Below, piece after piece: positions 37,151 through 47,900 of a stretch of 64,000 nt of DNA (its first letter is position 1; every line of letters begins with the position of its first letter). This stretch comes from Methanobacterium sp. ERen5 (GTDB lineage: Archaea > Methanobacteriota > Methanobacteria > Methanobacteriales > Methanobacteriaceae). The stretch covers positions 372,001 to 436,000 of the forward strand of contig CP099988.1 in the NCBI GenBank assembly GCA_024167805.1, written 5' to 3'. The notes beneath the pieces were generated by a model that had not been told where the DNA came from, did no database searches, and saw nothing but the letters and a program-made list of their open reading frames with translations. The position numbers and the translations under genes were made by a program.

Positions 37151-39006
37151 TCAAGTATCATCTTTGCTTTCAATTATCTTAATTATTGCATCAACTATCC
37201 TTGTAGAAGCTTTTCCATCTTGTAAATAGGCATAATTATATACAAATTTTTTACGACATTCTGCTAGAGTTTTTTGTATTTTATCATTATAGATAGCATT
37301 GTTAATTTGGGGTACGAGATCTTTTAAATCTTTAACTTCCAATGCAACACCACATTCAACATATTCTGATTTTTGATCTGATAAATTTACACAAATCATT
37401 GGCTTATCCAATATAGCAGCTTCTATACCCACAGTGGACGATATAATTATAATCACATCTGCATTTAATATCAAATCAATCATATCTTCGTTATTGTCAG
37501 TAACATTTATATTATCATCTGCAAAATGTTTTACAAATCCTTTATAATACTCTGCATTTTCAGAAGGATGAGGTTTTACTTTTAATCTTATTCCCTCTTT
37601 TTCCTTTAAAAATGATCCAATTTTGTTTATTATTTGGAGAGTTATATTGCTAGGAACTGGCTGTGTAGCAAATAATATTGTTTTATCATAATGATTAATC
37701 ACATATTTATTATAATCATTCGATCTAAGTATCAATGAATCATATTTAGGAGATCCTGTAACTTTCATTTGGTCATTATTTGCACCGGCTTCAATAAGTG
37801 CATTTTTTGTTGCTTCACCCCATACAAATATTTTGTCTGAAAGGGGCATGGCCATGAGCGAGTTTGTTGTGTACATCCCATGTTGAACTTCAAAATGAGG
37901 AATAACCTTTTTCTTGCAATACAGAACATCAATCCTAACTGAAGAAGGTGCCCTATCATCACCCACAATAACAATATTCGGTTTTATAAATTCAACAACA
38001 TTTACAAAATTTTTTAAATGATAACGAAGAGCCGGTAATTTATTTTTGTGAGAATAATACAGATCATCTCGAATTAGTTTCCATAAATCATTATTTTCAT
38101 ATTTAAAAATGTTGTAGTGATTTTTTTCTAAATAGTAGAAGTAATTATTTAATGCAATGTTTAAATCTTTATAATGGGCTTTTTTAGTTTTAATACTTAA
38201 AAAAGTATGTTTTGATTTGTATTTCAGGATATCATTGGATTTAGCTAACAAATAAATTTGGTAACCCTTAGAAATGAATTTTTGGATCGTAGGGTATATT
38301 GCATCCAAATGATTTGGATAAGGTAAATCCATTAAAATTTTAATGTTACTTTCTTGAACTTCAGAATCACTTGGGATACAATAAACATTAATCGGATCTA
38401 TCCAATTTTTTTTGTAAGTTTTATATTTAAATTTGTTAATAAACCATATTTTTAATTTTCCATAAAGCTTAGGATACAATGTGATAATTTTTAATCCCAA
38501 ATCTTCACAAATTAATTTAATTGCTATTCCATCAGGGGAATAAGGATTTTCTATATAAACTGTTTTTGCCCCACTATTTTTTATTATTGATTCATAATTT
38601 AAAAATTTTTTAAATAGTTGATCAATAATTTCCATCGTTTCTTGTTCTGTAGATTTTCCTAAGTTAATTCCTTCTAAATCTAATAAATATGAATAATTTT
38701 GGTTATACCAATTTTTAGCAACATATTTACTAAATTTTTTGATTTTTCCAGTTGATCTTGTGAAAATTGGCTATTCTCTATTAATATGGTTTTAATTCCA
38801 TTTTTATTTAGAATTCTAAATTCATCAGAATCTTGAGAATAAATTTTTACATTAGAATTTCTTATAATATTCTTTAATAGATATTTTAATATATTGAGTT
38901 CAATAGATCGTATTAACTTCTCAATTAATACTAAAAAACCCCTACGAGCATTCTGACTCGATTCTAACAAAATCAATTTTTTTCCATTTAATCCACATTT
39001 GTTCAT
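37151..39006 (-). CDS. GT-B-like surface-carbohydrate transferase (frame break at 38735-38740)
   Basis: About 618 residues after adding one A (T6 run at 38735-38740 on the plus strand), which joins DQLEKSKK to FSKYVAKNWYNQNYSYLLD. The C-terminal half has GT-B features shared with CDP-glycerol glycerophosphotransferase and capsule-type enzymes: FEVQHGMYTTNSLM, KIFVWGEATKNALIEAG, VTGSPKYDSLI, RLKVKPHPSEN, and DVIIIISSTVGIEAAILDKP. The N-terminal half has no match I know. Such proteins transfer glycosyl or polyol-phosphate units. ATG 39006 lies 18 bases after the radical SAM stop, at the end of a long minus-strand operon. Confidence 0.7.
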
Positions 39007-39023
39007 TTAATTTTTTTTGTATA

Positions 39024-40129
39024 TTATTTGAATAATAACTTAGGATTCCTTGAAAGTGATTTGAATGCTTCACAAGGTGTCCAACATCTGCACTTATTTT
39101 CTTTAATATGATTACGAATGTTTTTAGCTTTTTTAGATAACCATAAATCATCAAAATCAGTTTTAAGAGCATTTCCAATCTTTTTATTCAGCATAATGCA
39201 AGGATAAATATCACCATAAGGATCTATGAAACAAGAGTGAGTTCCAGAGTAACAATTGTTTAAATTATCCCATTTAGTCTCCTGAAATTTTACCATATTT
39301 TCCATGAAATATTTATTTACATCAAATAATTTATGAGTTATTTTCTGACTTAATCTAATATCAGATATTATATGATAAATCATATTTTCAACATCATATA
39401 ATTTACGGGCATCCCAATCAAAACTTTTTTCTGAATTTAAATAATATGAATCATTTATTTGTGCAAACTGAATCCCAAATCCTATTTCCATAGATTTTGA
39501 GAGTTCATAAACTTTTAAAATTTCTTTATAATTTTTGGGTGTTATAGTAAAACTTATACTTATTTTCATCTTTGGAAAATTAAGTTTAATAGATTTTATC
39601 ATTTCCAAAACTTTTTCATAATTTCCAGAAACTCCCCTCATATCATCATGAATTTCACCAATACCATCTATAGAAACAGATATATGTATATTTTCTAAAA
39701 GTGGATCATATAAATCAACCAAATTTTTGAGTTTATTGGATAAAATATGAGGAAGTAGGCCATTTGTTGTTATCCCTAAGTTTATATTTGGATATTTTTC
39801 AATAAAAAAACCGCATAAATCGACAAAATCTTTCCGGAGAATAGGTTCTCCGCCTGTAAGATTGATTCCTTGAATTCCTGATAAATAGGAAGAATTATTA
39901 AATATCGCACATATCTCATTCAAGTTTAATTCACTCTTTATTTTTTTGGATTTTTTTTATAAATTTCCCATATATTACATGTTGAGCAGAAACTATTACA
40001 ATTATAAGTCACCGCAAAATTGATATGAATAATATCTTTTGCATTTGGTTTTTTTAATAGTAGCTTTGAGGTATTAATAAAATAATTTTGATAAAATTTA
40101 AAATTTGAATAATTCTCGTGAATTCCCAT
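39024..40129 (-). CDS. radical SAM protein with SPASM-like C-terminus (frame break at 39941-39947)
   Basis: About 368 residues once one base is added to the T7 run at 39941-39947 (A7 on the coding strand), joining YKKNPKK to IKSELNLNEICAIF. The CxxxCxxC 4Fe-4S motif is C44, C48, C51 (YNCNSFCSTCNIW). The SAM-binding GGEP appears in INLTGGEPILRKDF. The C-terminal part has CYSGTHSCFIDPYGDIYPC and CRCWTPC, the cysteine pattern of SPASM-type auxiliary clusters. Between a GT-B-like gene and a DUF2206 membrane gene it probably modifies a sugar or a lipid-linked intermediate. A peptide-modifying role cannot be excluded but no substrate peptide is nearby. Confidence 0.8.
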
Positions 40130-40152
40130 TGTAATTACCCCACACCAAAATT

Positions 40153-42417
40153 CTAATTTAGTTTATCATAATAAAGTCGTGACCCACCATTATCATATAT
40201 TTGGTTTTCATTATTGAACAAATCAATTAGATTTTTATACTTTTCACCATTCACATTAACACCTTCTGAACTCAAAACAATAGTATTATTATCTTTAACA
40301 TTTTTGGATCCAAAGAAAAAATATACGAAATTGTATCTTGAGGAATATTGTTTCTTTATATTAATTTTAAGATCGCTCAAAGTTGAATTATTTCCATAAA
40401 TCCTTGAAAACGTATTTGGTTCTATACCAAAACTTCTAAGTAATGGTCTTCTATAATCATCAGAAATCGATACACCATTAGAAGTAGATGTATTACCAAA
40501 ATTATTTAACCATTCAGCACCATAGAATTCCTCTTGATTAAAATTAGCCGTATCATAAGTTGTATTCAAGGCTATAGAATTTGAATCATCATTAAAAACA
40601 TTATACATTAATCCAATATTGAATAATAAAAAAACCATTAAGAAAATGGAGATAAGCTTTAAATGTATGTCATAATTATTTTTTAATGAAAATTTAAAAA
40701 ACCCAAAAATAGATTTCAAGATGAAAAATCCACCAATAATACATAATGGTGATAAAAATATAAGTGTAATTTGATATAACCTTTCCACATTAAGTGAACT
40801 TGCAAAAAAAGGTACTGTAACACCTGCAACTAAAATTATTAAATTTACTAAAACAAATAATAAATAGTTTCTATCGAAATTCATTCTATTACGTTTAAAG
40901 AGAAGAGCAAAAAAACCTACTACTATAAAAAATTGAACAATTAAATAGATATACTTACTTAATCTATGTAACGGAGATTGTAATTGATTCTGGAGAACAA
41001 ATAGACCTTGTGAGGAATCTGAATTTAAAAAATCAGTTGATATACTACTCGCAATATGATTTCCTATGTTCAATATTGCAGTTAACGGAGCTGCATTTGA
41101 GACATACATGTACCATGCAATTGTGAAAGTAATAAAAAAGAAGATAAACGTGGAACTAATAATTTTGTAGTTTGTATTTCCTTCAAAAGAAGTTTTATAG
41201 ATTGTATTTTTGTTTCTAAAAATAAAATCAATTGATCTATGTATATCATAACGATCGGACAGTAGAACTAACATATAAACAACAATCAACGAAATTGAGT
41301 AAATGTAAGACAGAGCATAGTGAGATATTACTAACGAAACACCGAATAATATAAATAAAAAAGATCTTTTAGTATTATTCATCTTTGTATTTACCATTAA
41401 TAGTATGAGTAAAACAAGGAAAAATTCTGCTATTTCCTGTCTTGCCAATGAAATCATTTGTGTATAAAATACATAAAGAGATATAAATAAAAAACAGGAT
41501 AGAAATGCTATTTCACTATTAGTCTGTTTTTTAAATATTTTGTATAATCCCAAAGGCACTAAAGAAAAGATTATAGGATAAATTATCTTAAAAATCCAGT
41601 TTAAATTTATTTTTGTAATTATAGAAATCACAGGTGCTAAAAGTGTAATACTTAACATTGCATTTACTATGGAATTAATTTTATAGTTCCAAACCGCATT
41701 TGCTATTACCATATTTGCAAGATAATATTCATTCTGTATATCATACCCTGTAAGATAATTAGAAATCAATGAAGTATGAAATAAAAGTGAAATTGCCATG
41801 ATGAAAATTGTGAATGGATAAAATTTTTTGGGAATTTTACCATAAGCGAATAAAAGAAGGGTTAAACAAATCAAAATTATTAATATCATTAATACAATGT
41901 TAATTTTATACCAGTTCATTAAAGAAGTTCCAAAAATTGCTAAAAAAGGGAATAATAATAGAAATAAGACAATAGGAGATAGTAAATCTTTAATATCTAC
42001 AAAAGTTGGTTTAGAAAAATCTTTGTCTCTTAAATAGCTGAAAAATGATAAAACAACAACAAATATTGCCATTGTGATGATTAATGGCATTATAGATAAT
42101 GGATCTGAAATTTTCAGTAAGGGATATACTAAGTTAATAATAAAACCTATAAACATTATGCTTGCGATACTAAGTCCAACAGAATATAATATTGTTTCAA
42201 CAGACCCCAATTTATGCATCTTCATTATTCTTAGAATTAAAACTCCTGGAACAAATAAGAGGTATATTATGGAGATAAACTCCCTTAAAATAGGTATATG
42301 TATACCCAAACCATCCAATAACACTAAACCAAATACTGAAATTTGTATAGAAAATATTACTTTGAGAAATTTATTAATCTCCCAGTCATTCATTTGAAGA
42401 AAATTATCAATCTTCAT
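40153..42417 (-). CDS. DUF2206-type polytopic membrane protein
   Basis: A 754-residue protein with about 16-18 transmembrane segments. The N-terminal part (REFISIIYLLFVPGVLILRI and a following helix pair) resembles the DUF1616 module. An extracellular loop with LTGYDIQNEYYLANMV near residue 225 is typical of DUF2206 proteins of methanogens, which are thought to be GT-C-like. The C-terminal 130 residues are soluble and extracytoplasmic. A role in transferring sugars from lipid carriers outside the membrane is plausible, but not shown. ATG 42417 overlaps the preceding GT4 gene by 11 bases. Confidence 0.75.
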   Translation of the reverse strand: MKIDNFLQMNDWEINKFLKVIFSIQISVFGLVLLDGLGIHIPILREFISIIYLLFVPGVLILRIMKMHKLGSVETILYSVGLSIASIMFIGFIINLVYPLLKISDPLSIMPLIITMAIFVVVLSFFSYLRDKDFSKPTFVDIKDLLSPIVLFLLLFPFLAIFGTSLMNWYKINIVLMILIILICLTLLLFAYGKIPKKFYPFTIFIMAISLLFHTSLISNYLTGYDIQNEYYLANMVIANAVWNYKINSIVNAMLSITLLAPVISIITKINLNWIFKIIYPIIFSLVPLGLYKIFKKQTNSEIAFLSCFLFISLYVFYTQMISLARQEIAEFFLVLLILLMVNTKMNNTKRSFLFILFGVSLVISHYALSYIYSISLIVVYMLVLLSDRYDIHRSIDFIFRNKNTIYKTSFEGNTNYKIISSTFIFFFITFTIAWYMYVSNAAPLTAILNIGNHIASSISTDFLNSDSSQGLFVLQNQLQSPLHRLSKYIYLIVQFFIVVGFFALLFKRNRMNFDRNYLLFVLVNLIILVAGVTVPFFASSLNVERLYQITLIFLSPLCIIGGFFILKSIFGFFKFSLKNNYDIHLKLISIFLMVFLLFNIGLMYNVFNDDSNSIALNTTYDTANFNQEEFYGAEWLNNFGNTSTSNGVSISDDYRRPLLRSFGIEPNTFSRIYGNNSTLSDLKINIKKQYSSRYNFVYFFFGSKNVKDNNTIVLSSEGVNVNGEKYKNLIDLFNNENQIYDNGGSRLYYDKLN

Positions 42418-43571
42418 TTAAAACCTCATTATAAATATTATTTAAGGTTGTTTTATAAATTTGCCAATTATATGTGGATTTAATAAGTTTTTTGGCTTCT
42501 TTACCTACTTGATTTCTTCTTTGTTCATCTTTCAATAGATCAGTGATTACTTGTGCAAAATTTGTAATATTGTCTTCTATTATTATATTCTTATTATTGG
42601 TATAATCTATACCTTCAGCCCCTTTAGAAGTAGATATAACTGGTTTTTCCATTACCATATATTCTAATATTTTGAGTCTTGTCCCACTGCCATATCTAAG
42701 AGGTGCAATGCAAACATCTGATTCAGAAATACATTTTTTAAATCATTAACATAACCTAAAAATTTTACATTTTTGGGTTTATTTTTAATAATAGGAGGAT
42801 TTTTGCCTACTATAATAAACTCCACATTTTTACCACAATTAGCTGCAATAATGTTGCATATATTATTTATAGCATCCTTATTTGGTGGGTAAGAAAGTAA
42901 ACCAACAAATAATACTTTAAAATTGTTACCAAAATTTTTAGGTTTTAGATAATTACCATAATCATTTATATCAACACAATTTGGTATAACTGTAATTTTT
43001 CCTTCAGCTTCAGGAACTTCACTTATCATGATCTTTTTATCCCTATTTGAACAAGCCAGGATATGAACCGCTTCTTTAAGAGATTTAATTTCAAGTTTTT
43101 TATCCCTCTTAGAAGCCATTTTATTATATATTCTATTTTTTATTCCAAAATGGGGAAATTTAGAAAATTCCCAATATACATTTTGTTCATCTAAAACAAA
43201 TTTCATGATTCCTTTCTTTTTAAAAAGATTATAGCTATGAGGACCTTCCAGTTGAAAAACAGTTTCTTTAGGATCAAAATCTTTGAAACCTCTCTCAGAG
43301 TTCATTAAACTGTAACTATCTGAAAGTAAGCCCTTTGAAAAATGATTCAGTTCCCCCCAAATATTAATATATTTTTTTCTTGTATGATATTAATTCCATC
43401 TCTTTTACATTCATAAGATTCTTCTTCTGTTATACCAAAGATAGATGTTTCAAATCTTTCAGATGCTAATTTAGCAAGATTAATTGTTCTTAAATATCCT
43501 CCATTTATTTTTTCGGGATAAAGTTGATCAGGATAAAAAATACGTACTTCATTTAACATGATAATCCTCAT
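42407..43571 (-). CDS. glycosyltransferase family 4 (two frame breaks)
   Basis: About 389 residues when one base is added in the C6 run at 43353-43358 (joining ILIFGG to ELNHFSKGLLSDS) and in the T6 run at 42735-42740 (joining NDLKK to CISESDVCIAPLRYGSGTR). Repaired, it shows the GT-B C-terminal domain (KVLFVGLLSYPPNKDAI, EFIIVGKNPP, then APLRYGSGTRLKILEYMVME with the donor-site Glu and KPVISTSKGAEGI). The N-terminal domain has EKINGGYLRTINLAKLA. It overlaps the GT4 gene at 43549 by 23 bases and the DUF2206 gene by 11, so it is part of the long operon. Confidence 0.8.
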
Positions 43572-44663
43572 TTAAATCTTTGTAAGCATTTAATAAACGT
43601 TTTTCCATTATTTTCCAACTGTACTTGGTTTCGTAAGCTTTTCTTCCATTATTACCCTGTTTTTCTCGGAGATCTTGGCTTTCTTGAAGTTGGATTAATG
43701 CATTTTTAATATCTTCAACATTACCATATTCTACAGTAATACCACAGTTCTCATTTTGAACTATTTTGCTGGCACTTGTTTCAGAATTTATAATTATAGG
43801 TTTTCCACACATCATAGATTCAAATAGTTTGTTAGGACTGGCATATTTATTATTTGGTATTGTAGGATCATAAAATGCAAAAAGGATATCTATATGATGA
43901 CTCATTTCAATAACATCATTATGATTAAGCCATCCTAAATAATTTATATTTTTATTTAGTTCAGATTCGTTTTCAATGACATGTTTATAGTTACCATTAC
44001 CTGCAATTATTAACTTAGTGAATTCCAGTTCTTTTACAACATCAACGATGTATTTTAAACCTCTTGATTTGTCTAAAAGACCTGCATAAAATATTATCAA
44101 TTTATTATTTAGATTTTCTTTTTCTTTTACTTTAAGGGAAATTGATCTTGAGGAGAATTATAGATATAAACTAATTTTTTTATTTTGGCTCCCTTAACTT
44201 GTTCATATCGGGACTCATCTACCAAAAATAATGTATCAGAAAAGCTTATTCCACTTTTTTCCAAGAAAATTATTGTTTTTCTAATAAATACTGGTAATTT
44301 TGGAAGGTTATCTGCATAAAAGTCGTATATAATGTAAAAAAATTTAGATCTATTGATAGATTTAGCAATTATTGCAGGCCATAAAGTATCAAAATCGCAT
44401 GCATGAATAACATCTGCTTTGTGGGAAAGTAAAAAATAAAATTCATATATCCACCAAAATGGAAGATAAAACAATGCAGTCAACTTGTCATAAGGTGCTT
44501 TTAATGAAAATTTGTGAACATTATACATTTCTTTTTCCATTTTAAAGTCATTCTGTCTATCCCAAATCAATAAAGTTACTTTATGTCCATTTTTTGATAG
44601 AGTTTCTGCCAATTTGAACACTGCCGAATCTATTGATCTTGAACGGGTTAATATAACTCTCAT
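43549..44663 (-). CDS. glycosyltransferase family 4 (frame break near 44133-44141)
   Basis: About 371 residues after one base is added near 44133-44141, joining IYNSPQDQF to SLKVKEKENLNNKLIIFYAG. The N-terminal domain has RSIDSAVFKLAETLSKNGH and a WWIYEFYFLLSHKADVIHAC segment. The C-terminal domain has the usual YAGLLDKSRGLKYIVDVVKE start, and ASPNKLFESMMCGKPIIINSE with the donor-binding Glu. The predicted reaction is transfer of a sugar from a nucleotide donor in the cytoplasm. The ATG at 44663 follows an 84-base gap after the DUF362 gene. Confidence 0.8.
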
Positions 44664-44747
44664 GAGAATTCCAACTTGAATTTATCATTTAAAGCAGATT
44701 CTATCCATTAATTTTTTTATATTTATTTAATGAAATTTAAAATTAGT

Positions 44748-45740
44748 TTAATACTTCTCCAATTCTTTAACTACTTCCTTTTCATTAGAATTTCTGAAAT
44801 GTTTAGCTATCCCATAAATTAGAGGTGTGACTGGTGAATCCATTACAAGCTTAGCCATTGTTTCACTTTTAAAAAGCAAAGTAGATAAACTATCTATTAT
44901 AGTTTTGTTTGAGCTAAATTGCATTTCATATTTTTTCCAGTCATCATTTAATTTGACCTTTTCAAGATCAGTTGTGCCTAAACCTTCTTTTTCTGCAACT
45001 AAAATATGTTTAGCTGTATTTACTGGAATTCCCATAATTGCTGCACCTAAAGCATCTATAACTACCGGGTTGTTGGAAGATAGTATTAAATCTAATCTTT
45101 TTGGTTCTCCATACATCGGTCCATGTCCATCTAGAGCATATGTGGCATCCATCAGGATAAGCTTGGGGTTTAATGCTTTAGTAATTAATGGCAGTTTATA
45201 GTCTAAATTTTTATGATGAAGACCTCTCATAGTATCAGGATAACAACCCCATAAGTTCTTCATGCTTAATGTTACGCTTGTCATTACATGAACTTTTAGT
45301 ACAGGTAAAGATATCAAACAATCCACTTCATCTAAAAGTAGTCTTGGAAGTTCTACATTTACATTCTTCCCTTGTATGTTATCTTCAATCTTTTTTGATG
45401 GTAATTTAGAGAGATTGACTAATTCTACACCTGTTTCTTTACATATTTCCTTCATGTTATGTCCCTTAAATGCATCATCTGCTGTGAAAGAGTGATTTCC
45501 ACCGTCAGATTCTCCTAAAATTACATTATCTGCCCTATCTTTTAAAATTTTTAAAAAACATTTCAGAAAAGTTGGGGAAGTAGTTATTCCTTCTTTGTAA
45601 TAGGGGTAAGTAAAATTAGGTTTAAGAAATACTGTTGAGTCTGATTTAACTGTATCTTTCCAATTTATAAATTCAAGACTTTTCTTCATATCCTCTTCTA
45701 AATTATCCACTTTGGAAATATATGCCAAATAATCATCCAA
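44748..45740 (-). CDS. DUF362 domain protein
   Basis: A 330-residue protein of the DUF362 family: VFLKPNFTYPYYKEGITTSP near residue 38, LGESDGGNHSFTADDAFKGH near residue 95, SLPVLKVHVMTSVTLSMKNL near 144, and ALDGHGPMYGEPKRLDLILS with VIDALGAAIMGIP further on. The ferredoxin-like CxxC motifs seen in some members are absent. The biochemical role of the family is unknown. It overlaps the GT4 gene at 45733 by 8 bases, in an operon of glycan genes, so a role in glycan or cofactor handling at the membrane is only an inference. Confidence 0.8.
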   Translation of the reverse strand: MDDYLAYISKVDNLEEDMKKSLEFINWKDTVKSDSTVFLKPNFTYPYYKEGITTSPTFLKCFLKILKDRADNVILGESDGGNHSFTADDAFKGHNMKEICKETGVELVNLSKLPSKKIEDNIQGKNVNVELPRLLLDEVDCLISLPVLKVHVMTSVTLSMKNLWGCYPDTMRGLHHKNLDYKLPLITKALNPKLILMDATYALDGHGPMYGEPKRLDLILSSNNPVVIDALGAAIMGIPVNTAKHILVAEKEGLGTTDLEKVKLNDDWKKYEMQFSSNKTIIDSLSTLLFKSETMAKLVMDSPVTPLIYGIAKHFRNSNEKEVVKELEKY

Positions 45741-46902
45741 CTCTTACAACTCCTATTAAACTGGTCTCAAATTTATTAATTATCATATTCCAATCATTTT
45801 TCTCAGCAAATTTTCTTGCTTTAATCCCTTCTAAATCATAAGATAAAGAATTAACTTTCTGTAGTACATCTGAAGGTTTTTTAATGTAGGAAATGCCATT
45901 ATCATTCCCAAATTCCAACATAATCCCTGGAAGCATCGTTGTTATAACAGGTTTGCCCATTGCCATGTATTCGTATAATTTTATTGGAACAATATCTTGC
46001 ATTATTCTCTCTTTCGGATCTGCAGGCAAAATACACACATCTGCTGCTGCAATATAATTAGGTATCTCGTTATATTCTTTACGTCCGGCTAAAATTACTT
46101 TATCTTCTAAATTATTGATCTGTATAAGTTTGTTCAAGTCAGAATAACCTTCCCCATCCCCAATAATTAAAAGTTTTATGTTAGTATGTTTAATTTCATT
46201 AAGTTTTAATATTACTTCTTTAAGACCTGCAAAATGATATAAATAACCCATAAAGAATAAAACTATATCATCATTATTAAATCCATAATTTTCTCGAATT
46301 TCTTGACCATCTAAAGTAGGATCAAATTTTTCTAAATCAATACCTGCTCCAATGACTTTAGTGTTCTCAGCACCCAAATTTAGTACAAATTCTTCAAGTT
46401 TCTTATTGATTGTAAAGACCCTAGTAGAATTTTTGATAGTTAATTTTTCTAAATATGAACCAATAGTTTCAAATCCTTTATCTGGTATCAGCATATGCAA
46501 TACATCAATCCAATAATAAATGAATGGTATTTTTTCCTTTTTTGCGACTCTTGAAGCTAAATACGTGTTAACTATCCCAAAACCTATAACTATATCAGGT
46601 TTATAATCTTTAATTTGACGTTGAATTTCCCTATATTGACTAAATAACATGGATGGATAAACCAAAAAAGGAATTTTCAAAATACTTGGACTAATCACTA
46701 CAACATTAGCATCGGGATCTATCTTTTTATAATTCTTAACCACCTTTCGTTTTTGTATTCGACCATCCTCATTTTTATAGTCTATAGGATAGTCTATCAC
46801 CCGAATGGTATGTCCTCTTACGGACAATCTTTCCATTAGATGATGTTGTTGGTGAGGATTGCGTTTAATCCAATCAGACTCCTGAACCACCAGTATTTTC
46901 AA
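45733..46902 (-). CDS. glycosyltransferase family 4
   Basis: A 389-residue GT-B enzyme with HQQHHLMERLSVRGHTIRVI at the N-terminus. The second domain begins near residue 205 (DDIVLFFMGYLYHFAGLKEV). The donor-binding region is IVPIKLYEYMAMGKPVITTM, with the conserved Glu and GKP. The start is TTG at 46902, overlapping the stop of the epimerase gene (TTGA), so translation is coupled. Members of this family act in cytoplasmic assembly of lipid-linked or polymeric glycans. The acceptor cannot be read from sequence. Confidence 0.9.
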   Translation of the reverse strand: MKILVVQESDWIKRNPHQQHHLMERLSVRGHTIRVIDYPIDYKNEDGRIQKRKVVKNYKKIDPDANVVVISPSILKIPFLVYPSMLFSQYREIQRQIKDYKPDIVIGFGIVNTYLASRVAKKEKIPFIYYWIDVLHMLIPDKGFETIGSYLEKLTIKNSTRVFTINKKLEEFVLNLGAENTKVIGAGIDLEKFDPTLDGQEIRENYGFNNDDIVLFFMGYLYHFAGLKEVILKLNEIKHTNIKLLIIGDGEGYSDLNKLIQINNLEDKVILAGRKEYNEIPNYIAAADVCILPADPKERIMQDIVPIKLYEYMAMGKPVITTMLPGIMLEFGNDNGISYIKKPSDVLQKVNSLSYDLEGIKARKFAEKNDWNMIINKFETSLIGVVRVG

Positions 46903-47900
46903 AATTCAGCACTTCCGTTAATATTTTCCCAATTATCAACAAACCATTGATGAGTTTTTTCAAGCCCCTCATTAAATTCTATTTTAGGCTTATATCCCAA
47001 AATATCATTTGCTTTATCTACTGATGACAATAAACAAGTTTTAGCATCCCAATCACGTCTTTCTGTATATTTAATTCCAGACTTATTGCCCGTTAATTGA
47101 TTCACCATTTCTGCCATATCTACGACTCGAGTTTCATGAGCAGAACCTAAATTAATGGCTTCGCCTATGGCCTCATCAACAAACCCCATAGCTAGCAATC
47201 CATCAACAATATCCTCAACATATGTCCAGTCCCTTGTTTCTGTTCCATCTCCAGTGATTGGTAAAGGTTGACCATTCATAGCCCAATAAAAGAAGTTTGG
47301 AATTACATTACGATATTTTCCAGGAACTTCCCCCGGACCAAAAACATTGAAAAATCTAGCATTAACAATAGGAAGATCATAAAGATTATGGAAATAATTA
47401 GTATAAAGTTCACCTAAAAGTTTTGTAACCTGATATGGTGTGTGTAAATTAATAGAAATATCATGCTCTCTAAATGGCATTTTAGAATCTAATCCATAAA
47501 CTCCACAACCAGAAGAAGAATAAACAAATCTTTCAATATCTATTAATTGTGCATATTCTAAAACTTTCAAAATACCTATTCCATTAACCATTAAATCTTT
47601 TTCAGGATTATCTACAGAATTTTGATTTGCAAAATGAGCTGCTAAATGAAAAACATAGTCGGGTTTCTCTTTAAAAACTCTTTTTAGATCTTCGTCATTG
47701 AGAATATCGCCCTTAACAAATTTAATGTTATCAGCTTTAGGTATATTCCATTCATACGCTGATGAAAGGTTATCAAGTATTATTATGTTTGCAGCATTTA
47801 GTTCAGAGAGTTTTTTAGTAAGATTACTTCCAACACATCCTGCTCCACCAGTTACTAATATTGTTTTTCCACCATATTTAGAAAATTTCAATTTAATCAT
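46899..47900 (-). CDS. NAD-dependent sugar epimerase/dehydratase (extended SDR)
   Basis: A 333-residue extended SDR. The cofactor motif is VTGGAGCVGSNL (GxxGxxG), and the catalytic triad region is SSSGCGVYG with YQVTKLLGE (YxxxK). FFNVFGPGEVPGKY and RDWTYVEDIVDG are typical of GalE-type UDP-sugar 4-epimerases and GDP/dTDP-sugar enzymes. It should interconvert nucleotide sugars for this locus. It overlaps the gene at 47893 by 8 bases and the GT4 gene at 45733 by 4. The substrate sugar is not decided by the visible motifs. Confidence 0.85.
   Translation of the reverse strand: MIKLKFSKYGGKTILVTGGAGCVGSNLTKKLSELNAANIIILDNLSSAYEWNIPKADNIKFVKGDILNDEDLKRVFKEKPDYVFHLAAHFANQNSVDNPEKDLMVNGIGILKVLEYAQLIDIERFVYSSSGCGVYGLDSKMPFREHDISINLHTPYQVTKLLGELYTNYFHNLYDLPIVNARFFNVFGPGEVPGKYRNVIPNFFYWAMNGQPLPITGDGTETRDWTYVEDIVDGLLAMGFVDEAIGEAINLGSAHETRVVDMAEMVNQLTGNKSGIKYTERRDWDAKTCLLSSVDKANDILGYKPKIEFNEGLEKTHQWFVDNWENINGSAEF

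Noticed and set aside
39024..40129. Radical SAM protein as part of a sactipeptide or other RiPP system
   Set aside because: No small Cys-rich ORF or RRE gene lies nearby; neighbours are glycan genes and the lasso cluster is more than 9 kb away.
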